DNA from: Thermoactinomyces intermedius
GTDB taxonomy: Bacteria; Bacillota; Bacilli; Thermoactinomycetales; Thermoactinomycetaceae
Assembly: GCF_016055025.1 (NCBI RefSeq)
Contig: NZ_JAECVW010000010.1
Length of the DNA: 64,000 bases
Reading direction: 5' to 3' (one strand)
Shown: piece after piece, positions 43,041 to 51,350 of the stretch
Layout: each line of letters opens with the position of its first letter
Numbering within the stretch: position 1 is the first letter of the stretch
The notes under the pieces: generated by a model
What the model was told of the DNA's origin: nothing
Databases searched by the model: none
The model's input: only the letters and a program-made list of their open reading frames with translations
Translations under genes and position numbers: made by a program

Positions 43041-43070
43041 CAAAAAAAAAGACTTTTCCATCAAGAAAAG
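43041..43070 (-). terminator. Weak terminator downstream of the LysM-3D gene
   Basis: CTTTTC (43053-43058) and GAAAAG (43065-43070) form a 6-bp stem followed on the minus strand by a run of nine T. It lies about 90 nt after the stop of the LysM-3D gene and directly upstream of the AlkA-like gene. Confidence 0.6.
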
Positions 43071-43162
43071 CCCGTTGTTCTAAAAATTCACAATTATGAA
43101 TTGGTTTTTTTGAAAGGCGGCAATGATCCGGCAAACGGACCATCGCCCCGGAAGAGGTAAAC

Positions 43163-43762
43163 TCATTCCACCATTTCAACACGGACATTTTTCTTGACTC
43201 CGAATTGAAGGGCTTCATCGAGATCTTCCATGTAAACGTCTATCCTGCGCCCGTTGATCGCCCCTCCGGTGTCTTGGGCAATCCGGTAACCAATGCCCTC
43301 AATGTAAACACGGGAGCCGATGGGAATCACATCCGGATCGACGGCAATGGTCACTCCTTCCATCACCGGACTTCCACTCGCCGTGATCCCGTACCCCGGA
43401 TCCCCCGGACGTTTGCCGGTTGACTCCGGTCCGGCCGTGTAGGCTGTGAGCGTAAATTCACCGAGGTCCTTCCCCCTTTTCATCGCCGGCATGGCACGCG
43501 CGGAGGACAATTGGACGGATCCTTGTTTTTTCCGGATCCACAATTTTTGTCCCGGATAGATCTTGTCCGGATCCTTCAGGTGGTTTATCCGTACCAAGTC
43601 TTCCACGGAAACCTCATATTTCTTCGCCAACCGGGTCAACGTATCCCCTTTTTGAACCACCACCGCATCCTCCGCAAGGCTTTCGGCCCCGGCATCACCG
43701 GCCAACCAACAGCCGGCCAGGGAGAAAGACAAAACAAAGCAAAGCATATGTATCCATTTCAC
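43163..43762 (-). CDS. LysM and 3D domain cell-wall protein
   Basis: A 199-residue exported protein with a signal peptide that may end in a lipobox (LAGC, residues 15-18), a LysM peptidoglycan-binding motif (about 35-78: VVQKGDTLTRLAKKYEVS ... IYPGQKLWI) and a C-terminal 3D domain (ITASGSPVMEG, DPDVIPIGSRVYIEGIG, DTGGAINGRRIDVYM). The 3D fold is that of MltA-type and Rpf/YabE wall enzymes; the three conserved aspartates are present. It probably cuts or remodels peptidoglycan. The GTG at 43762 is preferred after GAGGTG at 6 nt. Confidence 0.9.
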   Translation of the reverse strand: MKWIHMLCFVLSFSLAGCWLAGDAGAESLAEDAVVVQKGDTLTRLAKKYEVSVEDLVRINHLKDPDKIYPGQKLWIRKKQGSVQLSSARAMPAMKRGKDLGEFTLTAYTAGPESTGKRPGDPGYGITASGSPVMEGVTIAVDPDVIPIGSRVYIEGIGYRIAQDTGGAINGRRIDVYMEDLDEALQFGVKKNVRVEMVE

Positions 43763-43854
43763 GGGTACCACCTCAAACCAAAAAGTTTCTTCATGGTATC
43801 ATCCTGATCGAATTTTTCAGATTTTATACACTCTTGTTCCTCTTGGATCAATAC

Positions 43855-43887
43855 AAAAAAGCCGGGGAAATGCACTTCCCCCGGCTT
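43855..43887 (-). terminator. Terminator of the O-antigen-ligase-like gene
   Basis: The arms GCCGGGGAAA and TTCCCCCGGC (about 43861-43870 and 43876-43885), with one extra base, are followed on the minus strand by TTTTTTGT. Confidence 0.87.
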
Positions 43888-45237
43888 CTACTCGATTTTC
43901 CGGTGTACAAAAAAGCGATAGATCCAGTACATCACTTCATATGGGATAAAAAGCAGGATCCATGAAATCACTTTTCGCTCCGAAAAAGCGGGAAGTTCCG
44001 GCTCGGGTTCCGAAGGCTTGCTCCAATCCGGCTTATTGACGCAACGACGAACATACTGAGTATGAATGATAATGACACTAAGCATAAACATCAGGCCGAT
44101 TTGCGGAGCAATAATCGGATAGTCGTACATTCCATGTCCCAAAAGGGCAATGGTCAAAGACAATAGCATCCCGGCCAGCCTTTTTTCTTCTTTTTGGTTG
44201 GCCACCTTCCGCCAGCGCCTTGCCCGTTGGATGGTCAGCAGCAACATCCAAAGAAACAGGCTCAATCCCAACACACCAAACTCACTGGCAATCCCCAAAA
44301 AAATGTTATGGGCATGATACACATAAAATCCGGCTTCTTTGACGAAAAGCTGGCCGAAATGAAGGGGCAGCACTCCGAGCAACCAATGTTCCCTGAAAAT
44401 CTTGAACGCGGTGGTCCACACTTCCAAACGGACTTCAATGGTCGCCTGCAGGGTTTCTTTGCGCGGGATCAGCTCGGGAAAACAAGAAATCAGCAAAAAA
44501 ATAGCAAGCGTGATCGTCACGGTGCGTTTTCGGTGCCCCGTCATCCACAGCTGGACAATCAAGCCGATGAGCAATCCGGCCCAGGCACCGCGGGAACCCG
44601 TACACCAAATCGCCGTCACATAAACCCCGAAAATCAAAAATGCCGTCAACTTATGCCATTTTTTCTTCAACACGGATGCGGCATAAATGCTCATCAGGGA
44701 AAAACAGATGAGCAATGCGGCGGTCAAATTGGAATTTCCCGACGTTCCGATGCTGCGGACGGATCGTTCCGACTGAAAACGAAAATCATTGTAAAATTGT
44801 AAAATATTACCTACAAAGGAGTCATTGATCACATGCCAATCCATTTGCTGAATAAAAACAATGACCGCAATGTAAAGGCCGCTCAGCCAAAAAGCAAGGT
44901 ACGTCTTTTGGACTTCTTGCCAAGACCAGTTCAAATGGCGGATCCAAACCGCCAACATCCAATAAAGCCCAAACATGGCAATCGGAATCAACCCGATGGG
45001 AATCCCGTAAAACCAGGAAGGTTCAACCAGCCAGCTGACCGCGGAAATCAGCATGAACCCGATGAAAGCCTTCTCCGGCCAATCGAGGTCTTTTACAAAC
45101 CGGTATTTTTTCCGATGCCACAAAACAGCTGTTGCAATGCACAAAAGGGCAACCGGCGGCAACAATGGCGTCAAGATAATGGATAAAAATAAAAACTGTG
45201 CCAACCGTTGATTTCCCCAGAAATTTATTACTTTCAA
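43888..45237 (-). CDS. O-antigen ligase family polytopic membrane protein
   Basis: A 449-residue protein with about eleven hydrophobic helices and a large extracellular loop before TGSRGAWAGL. Features of the Wzy_C/WaaL family are SGNSNLTAALL, WCTGSRGAWAG and YHAHNIFLGIASEFG. Such proteins join or polymerise surface glycans on undecaprenyl carriers. There are no glycosyltransferase or polysaccharide genes nearby, so the glycan is unknown. The gene is monocistronic. Confidence 0.85.
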   Translation of the reverse strand: MKVINFWGNQRLAQFLFLSIILTPLLPPVALLCIATAVLWHRKKYRFVKDLDWPEKAFIGFMLISAVSWLVEPSWFYGIPIGLIPIAMFGLYWMLAVWIRHLNWSWQEVQKTYLAFWLSGLYIAVIVFIQQMDWHVINDSFVGNILQFYNDFRFQSERSVRSIGTSGNSNLTAALLICFSLMSIYAASVLKKKWHKLTAFLIFGVYVTAIWCTGSRGAWAGLLIGLIVQLWMTGHRKRTVTITLAIFLLISCFPELIPRKETLQATIEVRLEVWTTAFKIFREHWLLGVLPLHFGQLFVKEAGFYVYHAHNIFLGIASEFGVLGLSLFLWMLLLTIQRARRWRKVANQKEEKRLAGMLLSLTIALLGHGMYDYPIIAPQIGLMFMLSVIIIHTQYVRRCVNKPDWSKPSEPEPELPAFSERKVISWILLFIPYEVMYWIYRFFVHRKIE

Positions 45238-45510
45238 GAGTATAAACTCCTTTTGATCAAGTTTCGCTCATTTTCGACAGCACATGCAAAATTATTGTGG
45301 ACAAAATCGCCTTTTTTATTCCTACTCTACATTGTACACATAATTTATATATATTTCGATTCGCCCATCGGTTCATTCCTCTTTATTCCTTCAAGAAAAA
45401 AGCAACCCTTTCCCTACCATAAAGACTAATATATCCAAACCCTCTCTCCGGGTCAAATATAAAATAACATTTATCTAAAAGAATAAAATGAATTACAAAT
45501 TTTAATCACG
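45238..45510. other. A+T-rich divergent intergenic region
   Basis: The left part of the 354-bp gap between the O-antigen-ligase-like gene and the ATPase gene. It is strongly A+T rich and probably holds the minus-strand promoter. No other element was recognised; the Fur-box promoter is listed separately. Confidence 0.5.
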
Positions 45511-45539
45511 TTGACGATTGAAAATTATTCTCATAGAAT
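45511..45539 (+). promoter_or_regulatory. Fur-box promoter of the siderophore ATPase gene
   Basis: TTGACG (45511-45516), a 17-nt spacer and TAGAAT (45534-45539) form a sigma-A promoter. The spacer carries TGAAAATTATTCTCA (45519-45533), which matches the 15-bp Fur consensus TGATAATNATTATCA at all but two positions. Fur bound there would block RNA polymerase when iron is sufficient. Confidence 0.82.
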
Positions 45540-45591
45540 GAAAGACAAATACAAATGCGGTCCGATCAAGGGCTGACTGGAGGCGTTCCTG

Positions 45592-46419
45592 TTGCAAAAA
45601 GGCATCATCGCTCACCAATTGACACTGGCATATGGCTCTTCCACCATTATCCGGGAATTAAATTTGGAAGTTCCGCACGGAAAAATCACGGTTTTTGTCG
45701 GAAGCAACGGTTGCGGGAAATCCACCCTCCTGCGCTCGCTGGCGCGGCTTTTGAAACCGGTTGAAGGGCAAATCATTTTAAATGGAAAAGAAATCCACAA
45801 ATGTCCTTCCAAAGAAATCGCCAAACAGTTGGCAATCCTTCCCCAAGGACCCGAAACTCCCGAAGGATTTACCGTGATGCAACTGGTCAAGCAAGGCCGT
45901 TATCCTTATCAAACTTGGGCCAGCCAATGGTCCAAGGAAGATGAAGAAAAAGTGTTGTGGGCTTTAAAAATGACACAAATGACGGAATATGCGGATCATC
46001 CGTTGGACGCATTGTCAGGAGGGCAACGGCAACGTGCCTGGATCGCAATGACCCTGGCCCAGGACACGGATGTCATTTTGTTGGATGAGCCGACCACTTA
46101 TCTGGATGTTACTCATCAAATTGAAATTTTAGATCTTTTGTTTGACCTTAACCAGAAAGAAGGGCGTACCATTGTGATGGTCCTGCATGATTTGAATTTG
46201 GCCTGCCGGTATGCCCATCATATTGTCGCCATCCAAAACCAAACCGTCTATGCCCAGGGTGCTCCGGAAAAGGTGGTCAACGAACGCATGGTTGAAGAAG
46301 TTTTCAAACTGAAGTCCAAGGTGACAACCGATCCGATTTTCGGCACCCCCTTGTGCATTCCTTACGGAAAAGGGCGCCGGATCTCTCAACAAACTTTCAC
46401 TGCAACGGGGATTTCTTGA
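45592..46419 (+). CDS. Iron-siderophore ABC transporter ATPase, YusV-like
   Basis: A 275-residue FecE-family ATPase with Walker A GSNGCGKST (37-45), the Q-loop in LAILPQGPETPEGFTV, signature LSGGQRQRAWIAM, Walker B VILLDEPTTYLD and the H-loop VLHDLNLA. It resembles B. subtilis YusV (FpbN), an orphan ATPase that powers several siderophore permeases. No permease or binding protein is nearby, so the same shared role is likely. The TTG at 45592 follows GGAGG. Its promoter has a Fur box. Confidence 0.9.
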   Translation: MQKGIIAHQLTLAYGSSTIIRELNLEVPHGKITVFVGSNGCGKSTLLRSLARLLKPVEGQIILNGKEIHKCPSKEIAKQLAILPQGPETPEGFTVMQLVKQGRYPYQTWASQWSKEDEEKVLWALKMTQMTEYADHPLDALSGGQRQRAWIAMTLAQDTDVILLDEPTTYLDVTHQIEILDLLFDLNQKEGRTIVMVLHDLNLACRYAHHIVAIQNQTVYAQGAPEKVVNERMVEEVFKLKSKVTTDPIFGTPLCIPYGKGRRISQQTFTATGIS

Positions 46420-46527
46420 AATCCTCTGCAGCCGTCTTTTTTATTATCGGAATTTTTTGTTATTTAGGGGGAAGAGGTGGGTTCCGTCTGAGAAGCCCAC
46501 CTGCATGTGGATCCGTCTTCAAAACAA

Positions 46528-48354
46528 CTATACCAGCTCCAAAAGCCGGCTGGAAGGATACTCCACTTTCTTCTTCTTCACTTGCATGATCCCCTCACTG
46601 GTGAGCCGGATATAAGGAAGATGCGTGGAGGATAAAAACGTCATGGTAAACAGCGGATCCAAATGGGAAAACCCATACTGCTTCAGTTCATCAACAAATG
46701 GCTCCAACCGTTCGATCAGGTCATCGAGGGATAAGTCCACCATGATACCCAATAAAGGCAGAGGCAAATAAAACTTTTCCTTTCCATCCTGGATCCAAAC
46801 CAATCCCCCTTGGTCCCGGATCACTTGATTGACAGCCATCGCCATCGCTTTCGGATCCCTTCCCAAAACCAAGATATCACGCGATCCCGTGTTGGTCGTC
46901 GCCAATCCGTCAATACCGACGGCAAATCCGCGGATCAATCCGTGGGTGATCCACCGGCCGTTCCGGTCAATCAAAAAAGAAAACAGCCGTTCATCATCCT
47001 CCGGCAAATAAACTTTTCCATCTTTTACTTCCACTTTTTCTTTGGACCGTTTGGTGATCACGGAGTTAATCAATTGGATCACCGGAAATCTCTTTTTCCC
47101 CGGATCCGGAATGACCAAATCCTCCGGCTTCACTTCAAAGGATGACATATCCCATTTCATTCCCGCATAAACGGTCTCACGCGACAATTTTTTCTCTTCC
47201 TTAAATACTCCGTTTTCTGCGATCACTTCTCCGTTGGCCATCACTTTGACCGGCGTGGGATCATTTAATGAAGACAAAAAGTTAATGTCGGCAATCCGTC
47301 CCGGGGCAATTCCTCCCAGATGCTCATCCATACGATAATACACGGCCGGATTGATGGTTGCCATTTGGTAAGCACGAACCGGCGGACAACCGCTTTCGAT
47401 CGCCAAGCGAATCAAATAATCAACAAATCCGTCTTTAAAACATAACGGTGTCGCCCCGTCGCTTGTCATCATCAACCGGTGCCACGGCACATTTTCTTGC
47501 CGGACCAGTTCTTTCATGATATCCGGAAGATCCGGGCGGATGGAACTGTATCGCAAGGAGACCATATACCCCAGACGGAGCCTTTTGAATACTTCATCGC
47601 AGCTGATGCTTTCATGATCGCCGGTCACGCCGGCCGCAGACAATCTGGCCAGGGTTTGATAAGAAGACCCCGGGGCATGACTTTCCACTTTTTTGCCTTG
47701 ATTCTTGGCCGAAGTGATCCAGGAAACCATTTTTTCATCACCATCCAGCAAGGACGCCCAGTCGGTCAGCTCGCCGGTTTGCACCACCTGGTCATAGCCG
47801 ATCATTTCTTCCACCCGTTTTTGATCAAACAGCTCTTTCCGTTCATCTGGCAAAGTGGCTTGGGGATCCAACCGTGCCCACCAGAAAAATTTAACGGGTG
47901 ACTTCTTTAATTGATCCATCATATGTATGACTTGTGACAAATTTTTTTCGGCAAAAAAGACCACATTATCACAAATCAAAGTGGTGGTACCCAAGGATCC
48001 GGCTTTTTCCGCCAGTGTGAGCGGATGGTAAATTTGTGACGGATGGGAGTGAGGCTCGATATAGCCGGGGACTAACACTTGTCCGGTCGCATCCAGAGTG
48101 GGAATCTCTTCATCCAGCTTCAGCCCGCTTTGCTCCATCGGACCGACATAGGCCACTCTTTTTCCGGACAGGGCGATATCGGCTCTTTCCAGTTGTCCGG
48201 TGTACACATTCAGTACCGTTCCTCCCAAGATCAACTTGCTGGGGGCTTTTCTTCCCATTGCCACATCAATCAACCTGTTTTGTTCCGCAGCTGAAATCTC
48301 GATGAACAATCTTTCTCTCCCCTTCAATTTTTGTACTTGCCAGTCGAACAACAT
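46528..48354 (-). CDS. Adenine deaminase-like amidohydrolase (YerA type)
   Basis: A 608-residue member of the Ade branch of the metal-dependent amidohydrolases, similar to B. subtilis YerA. The metal motif is PGYIEPHSHPSQ, with further ligands expected in KVESHAPG, GVTGDHESIS and MMTSDGATP. The C-terminal domain (TTNTGSRDILVLGRDPKAMAMAV) is typical of Ade. True adenine deaminase activity is unproven for the YerA group. The ATG at 48354 has a weak site (ACAGGTAAA); the N-terminal 20 codons of the longer frame look non-coding. It is divergent from the DUF2892 gene. Confidence 0.82.
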   Translation of the reverse strand: MLFDWQVQKLKGRERLFIEISAAEQNRLIDVAMGRKAPSKLILGGTVLNVYTGQLERADIALSGKRVAYVGPMEQSGLKLDEEIPTLDATGQVLVPGYIEPHSHPSQIYHPLTLAEKAGSLGTTTLICDNVVFFAEKNLSQVIHMMDQLKKSPVKFFWWARLDPQATLPDERKELFDQKRVEEMIGYDQVVQTGELTDWASLLDGDEKMVSWITSAKNQGKKVESHAPGSSYQTLARLSAAGVTGDHESISCDEVFKRLRLGYMVSLRYSSIRPDLPDIMKELVRQENVPWHRLMMTSDGATPLCFKDGFVDYLIRLAIESGCPPVRAYQMATINPAVYYRMDEHLGGIAPGRIADINFLSSLNDPTPVKVMANGEVIAENGVFKEEKKLSRETVYAGMKWDMSSFEVKPEDLVIPDPGKKRFPVIQLINSVITKRSKEKVEVKDGKVYLPEDDERLFSFLIDRNGRWITHGLIRGFAVGIDGLATTNTGSRDILVLGRDPKAMAMAVNQVIRDQGGLVWIQDGKEKFYLPLPLLGIMVDLSLDDLIERLEPFVDELKQYGFSHLDPLFTMTFLSSTHLPYIRLTSEGIMQVKKKKVEYPSSRLLELV

Positions 48355-48431
48355 TTTACCTGTCCACAGGTTGCATACTTCAGAGCACAACCTGCAAAAA
48401 TAACAGTAACAAGCCAAAAGGAGGGATTTCT

Positions 48432-48632
48432 TTGCAAAAGAATGTGGGTACGTTGGATGCTTTGATTCGCATTACGTTGGGACTGGTTGGTCTGGCTTAT
48501 TGTGCATCGGCAAAACGTCGTCGTTTTCCTTTGTGTTTGGCGATTCATTCGGCTCTGAAAGTTGCAGAGGGGGTCACCCGTTTTTGTCCAATTATCGCCA
48601 TTTTCGGAAAAGAAAACAGAAAGCTCTCATGA
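48432..48632 (+). CDS. DUF2892 family small membrane protein
   Basis: A 66-residue protein with two short hydrophobic segments. QKNVGTLDALIRITLGLVGLAY matches the DUF2892 (YgaP C-terminal) pattern NVGxxDRxxRxxLG; the second segment is CLAIHSALKVAEGVTRFCPI with the usual late cysteine. In larger proteins this domain anchors rhodanese modules; alone its function is unknown. The start is a TTG after AAGGAGG. Confidence 0.82.
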   Translation: MQKNVGTLDALIRITLGLVGLAYCASAKRRRFPLCLAIHSALKVAEGVTRFCPIIAIFGKENRKLS

Positions 48633-48689
48633 AAAAAGTTATATTTAATTAAAACTATACAATATTAGAATAAAACATGGAATGGATGA

Positions 48690-48729
48690 TTGCATTTTCA
48701 TGATGCAATCTATGAAAATTTAATTTTTT
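48690..48729 (+). terminator. Possible terminator of the DUF2892 gene
   Basis: TTTTCAT (48695-48701) and ATGAAAA (48712-48718) form a stem followed by TTTAATTTTTT. It is A+T rich and competes with an alternative hairpin, GATTGCAT/ATGCAATC, so confidence is moderate. Confidence 0.5.
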
Positions 48730-48813
48730 CTCCCCTTTTTTCCTGATTTAGAAAAGAAAGGGGAGACGCAATCATAAATAACATAAAAATATAAAAATAC
48801 AAAAGAGAATCTC

Positions 48814-48960
48814 TTGATTAAATTCTGACTCTTTTGTATAATGATTTTCAAGAAAATCTGTCCCGCGGGTCACTTTCGAAATTTGACGTTTTCTGACAAA
48901 CGAGGTGTTTGCCAACACGCAGGAAAACGCTTTCACCCGCGGAAAGATGAAGAAAAATAC
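48814..48960 (+). ncRNA. Candidate structured RNA with its own promoter
   Basis: TTGATT (48814-48819), a 17-nt spacer and TATAAT (48837-48842) form a good sigma-A promoter with no credible gene downstream for almost 500 bp. The predicted transcript can fold as nested helices: CCGCGGGT (48863-48870) with ACCCGCGG (48935-48942); CGTTTTCTG (48887-48895) with CAGGAAAACG (48920-48929), one bulge; and GTGTT (48905-48909) with AACAC (48914-48918). The palindrome GATTTTC-AA-GAAAATC (48843-48858) covers the start site and could be an operator, loosely like a CodY box. No known RNA family was recognised and no clear 3' terminator was found. Confidence 0.4.
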
Positions 48961-49340
48961 TTCATAAAAATCTCTCATTCACCTGATCGACAAGAATTTT
49001 AACACTTTTTTCAGCCTTTTTCCTTCCTGTGCTGTAAGATGGCAGTTGATTAAATGCGTCAGATGGCGTAGAATCAAGCTAAGATCACCATAACACTTGT
49101 CCGACCTTTCCAACTCTTCATTCGACAAAAATCGAACTTTGGTAATATTGTATACAAATTTCGTCATTTTTTATCATGAATAAGCAGGATAATTTGTAAC
49201 CTGACGTCGAAAAAAAGAATCAAGTTGATTTTGATTCAGAGGTGGCATTCCATAAAAAAAGTGGTACAATAAGGTTAATAGCAATGCGAACAAACGATCG
49301 GTTTTTTGAAAATTAAAACCGTTTTAGGAGCGTGAGTTAT
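48961..49340. other. Intergenic region, no gene recognised
   Basis: About 380 bp of A+T-rich sequence. Minus-strand frames of 60-70 codons cross it but lack ribosome sites and family resemblance. A TACAAT -10-like element (49265-49270) lies about 70 bp before the next gene, with a poor -35. Confidence 0.5.
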
Positions 49341-49604
49341 ATGTCTCTTAGCGAAATGGAAAAAGAAACTGTGATCCAATTTGATGAGTCGACCAATTTG
49401 GCCACCGTATACACCGCCAGCTGGACGGTTGCCCGTTCCCTGAAAAAAGCGGGTTACCAACCGGTCAAAAAAACACAAGGCGGTTGGTGGTTTAATCCCG
49501 GTCAACGGAATCAGCATTCAAGGGGAAAAAGAAACGACTCAAATTGGATAATGAATGAAGAACACGGCTTTTATTGCGCAACCGGTGCCGGTTGCCAAAT
49601 TTAA
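49341..49604 (+). CDS. Small hypothetical protein with GWWF motif
   Basis: An 87-residue soluble protein. The first 55 residues (VIQFDESTNLATVYTASWTVARSLKKAGYQP, then GGWWF) follow a pattern I associate with small Firmicute and phage proteins of unknown function, a beta-rich domain with a Lys-Lys-Ala-Gly-Tyr helix end. The last 30 residues are polar with two cysteines. The ATG at 49341 is preferred: TAGGAG is about 10 nt upstream, while an in-frame GTG at 49332 is too close to it. It is monocistronic with its own terminator. Confidence 0.62.
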   Translation: MSLSEMEKETVIQFDESTNLATVYTASWTVARSLKKAGYQPVKKTQGGWWFNPGQRNQHSRGKRNDSNWIMNEEHGFYCATGAGCQI

Positions 49605-49632
49605 CGAGCCTGACCCAGCGGCTCGTTTTTAT
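49603..49632 (+). terminator. Rho-independent terminator
   Basis: AACGAGCC (49603-49610) and GGCTCGTT (49620-49627) are followed by TTTATTATTTT. It ends the small hypothetical gene. Confidence 0.87.
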
Positions 49633-49646
49633 TATTTTCCTTACAT

Positions 49647-49677
49647 AATAAAAAACTGCTGGTTTGCATCCAGCAGT
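49647..49677 (-). terminator. Terminator of the purine operon
   Basis: ACTGCTGG (49655-49662) and CCAGCAGT (49670-49677) form a perfect stem followed on the minus strand by TTTTTATTATG, just after the purD stop. Confidence 0.9.
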
Positions 49678-49690
49678 CCCGTTCAGCGGT

Positions 49691-50950
49691 TTACAAAGCT
49701 TTCTTTGCAATATCGGTCCGGTAATGAACATTGTCAAACGAAATTTGTTTTACCCGCTCATAAGCCCGCATTTGTGCTTCTTGAATCGACTCTCCCCATG
49801 CCGTGACTCCTAAAACCCGTCCTCCTGCCGTTAACCACTCTTCACCGCTCAACACCGTTCCGGAATGGAAAATCACCGTATCGGCAGCCGGTTTGTCAAG
49901 TCCTTGAATGGGCACTCCTCTCTGATACGAGCCCGGATAACCGCCCGAGGCCAAAATCACGCAAACGGCGGCTTGATCACTCCACACGATGTCCTGTTCC
50001 GAGAGCTTGCCATCAATGACCGCTTCCATGATTTCCACCAAATCCGTTTTCAGTCTGGGCAGCACCACTTGGGTTTCCGGATCGCCAAAGCGGGCATTGA
50101 ACTCAATCACTTTCGGTCCGGATGCGGTGATCATCAACCCCGCATACAATACTCCTTTGTACTCGATTCCTTCTTCTTTAAACGCTTTTTGCACGGGAAG
50201 CAAAATCGTTTCAACGGCTTCGCGGACCACTTCATCCGGAATCTGGGGAACCGGTGAATAAGCGCCCATTCCCCCGGTGTTGGGGCCTTGATCATGATCA
50301 AACACCGGCTTATGGTCTTGGGCAACCACCATCGGTTTAACCGTTTTTCCGTCCATAAACGCCATCAACGACATTTCCTGACCGCTTAAAAACTCCTCAA
50401 TCACAATCTCCTGTCCGGCATCGCCGAAAACCTTTTCTTCCATTGCCTTAATGACGGCTTTTTCCGCTTCTTCCAAAGTGCTTGCCACCACAACCCCTTT
50501 TCCAGCCGCCAAACCATCTGCCTTAATGACAATGGGGGCACCTTTCTCGCGGATATATTCGATTGCTTTCGAAGATTCCGTGAATGATTGAAAATCTGCC
50601 GTCGGAATTCCGTATTTTTTCATGAACTCTTTGGCAAACCGTTTGCTTCCTTCAATCCGTGCCGCTTCCCTGCGGGGACCAAAGATGGCAAGGCCCTCTT
50701 CTTCAAAACGGTCTACAATTCCCGACAACAAGGGAACTTCAGGGCCGACCACCGTTAAATCCACCTTGGTTTCCTTTGCAAAGTGAACCAACCCTTCGAT
50801 GTCAGTGGCGGCAATATCCACACATTCTGCATCTTTCTGAATTCCTCCGTTGCCCGGTGCACAATACACTTTTTCCACCTTGGGGCTTTTTAGCAATTTC
50901 CAAACAATGGCATGTTCTCTTCCTCCGTTGCCGACAACCAACACTTTCAC
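49691..50950 (-). CDS. purD: Phosphoribosylamine-glycine ligase
   Basis: A 419-residue ATP-grasp enzyme, step 2 of purine synthesis, joining phosphoribosylamine and glycine. Landmarks are VLVVGNGGREHAI at the N-terminus, IVIKADGLAAGKGVVVA (ATP-grasp) and QDHKPVFDHDQGPNTGGMGAYSP. The start is GTG after GGGGAGGAG. It is the last gene of the operon, separated from purH by a small membrane protein gene. Confidence 0.97.
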   Translation of the reverse strand: MKVLVVGNGGREHAIVWKLLKSPKVEKVYCAPGNGGIQKDAECVDIAATDIEGLVHFAKETKVDLTVVGPEVPLLSGIVDRFEEEGLAIFGPRREAARIEGSKRFAKEFMKKYGIPTADFQSFTESSKAIEYIREKGAPIVIKADGLAAGKGVVVASTLEEAEKAVIKAMEEKVFGDAGQEIVIEEFLSGQEMSLMAFMDGKTVKPMVVAQDHKPVFDHDQGPNTGGMGAYSPVPQIPDEVVREAVETILLPVQKAFKEEGIEYKGVLYAGLMITASGPKVIEFNARFGDPETQVVLPRLKTDLVEIMEAVIDGKLSEQDIVWSDQAAVCVILASGGYPGSYQRGVPIQGLDKPAADTVIFHSGTVLSGEEWLTAGGRVLGVTAWGESIQEAQMRAYERVKQISFDNVHYRTDIAKKAL

Positions 50951-50974
50951 TTTATTGTCTCCTCCCCGCTCTTC

Positions 50975-51247
50975 TTATGAAATCATCAGGCTGATCGTAA
51001 ACAATCCCAATGTCACCATGATGCAGATAAAGGACCGCTCTTTATCCACAGGTTTTTTCTGACGATAAGACCGTTTGGTGGTAAACACTCCGCCGATGAT
51101 CATTGCCGCCATGTAAAAGACACCGCTTGCGGTTTGCAGTTGCCTTTGCCAAACGGCAAGATCCAGATCATATGCCCAATATGTCGTCAACCCAGTTAAA
51201 GCCAGAGCGATGCCGATCCACATAAGAGACCATGAAAGGAGACGCAT
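50975..51247 (-). CDS. Small membrane protein inside the purine operon
   Basis: A 90-residue protein with three hydrophobic helices (about 4-24, 38-56, 70-88) and a basic loop (TTKRSYRQKKPVDKERS) between the second and third. I recognise no family. The ATG at 51247 has AGGAGG at 7 nt; an ATG six bases earlier is too close. It lies on the same strand between purH (about 100 nt upstream) and purD (24 nt downstream), so it is probably transcribed with the pur genes. A purine-related transport or anchoring role is conceivable but unproven. Confidence 0.7.
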   Translation of the reverse strand: MRLLSWSLMWIGIALALTGLTTYWAYDLDLAVWQRQLQTASGVFYMAAMIIGGVFTTKRSYRQKKPVDKERSFICIMVTLGLFTISLMIS

Positions 51248-51350
51248 CTTCATTCCTCCTTTGTGCTATTTACATTTTCCACAAAAATTATTCCCAGTAT
51301 ACGCACAAGAAAAGGCTTCTGATACGTCTCCCGTTCTCTTTCATGAATGA

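Noticed and set aside
48979..49167. A 62-codon minus-strand frame resembling a short helical protein
   Set aside because: No ribosome binding site, no recognised family. A loose likeness to Sda was considered but the conserved residues do not line up.
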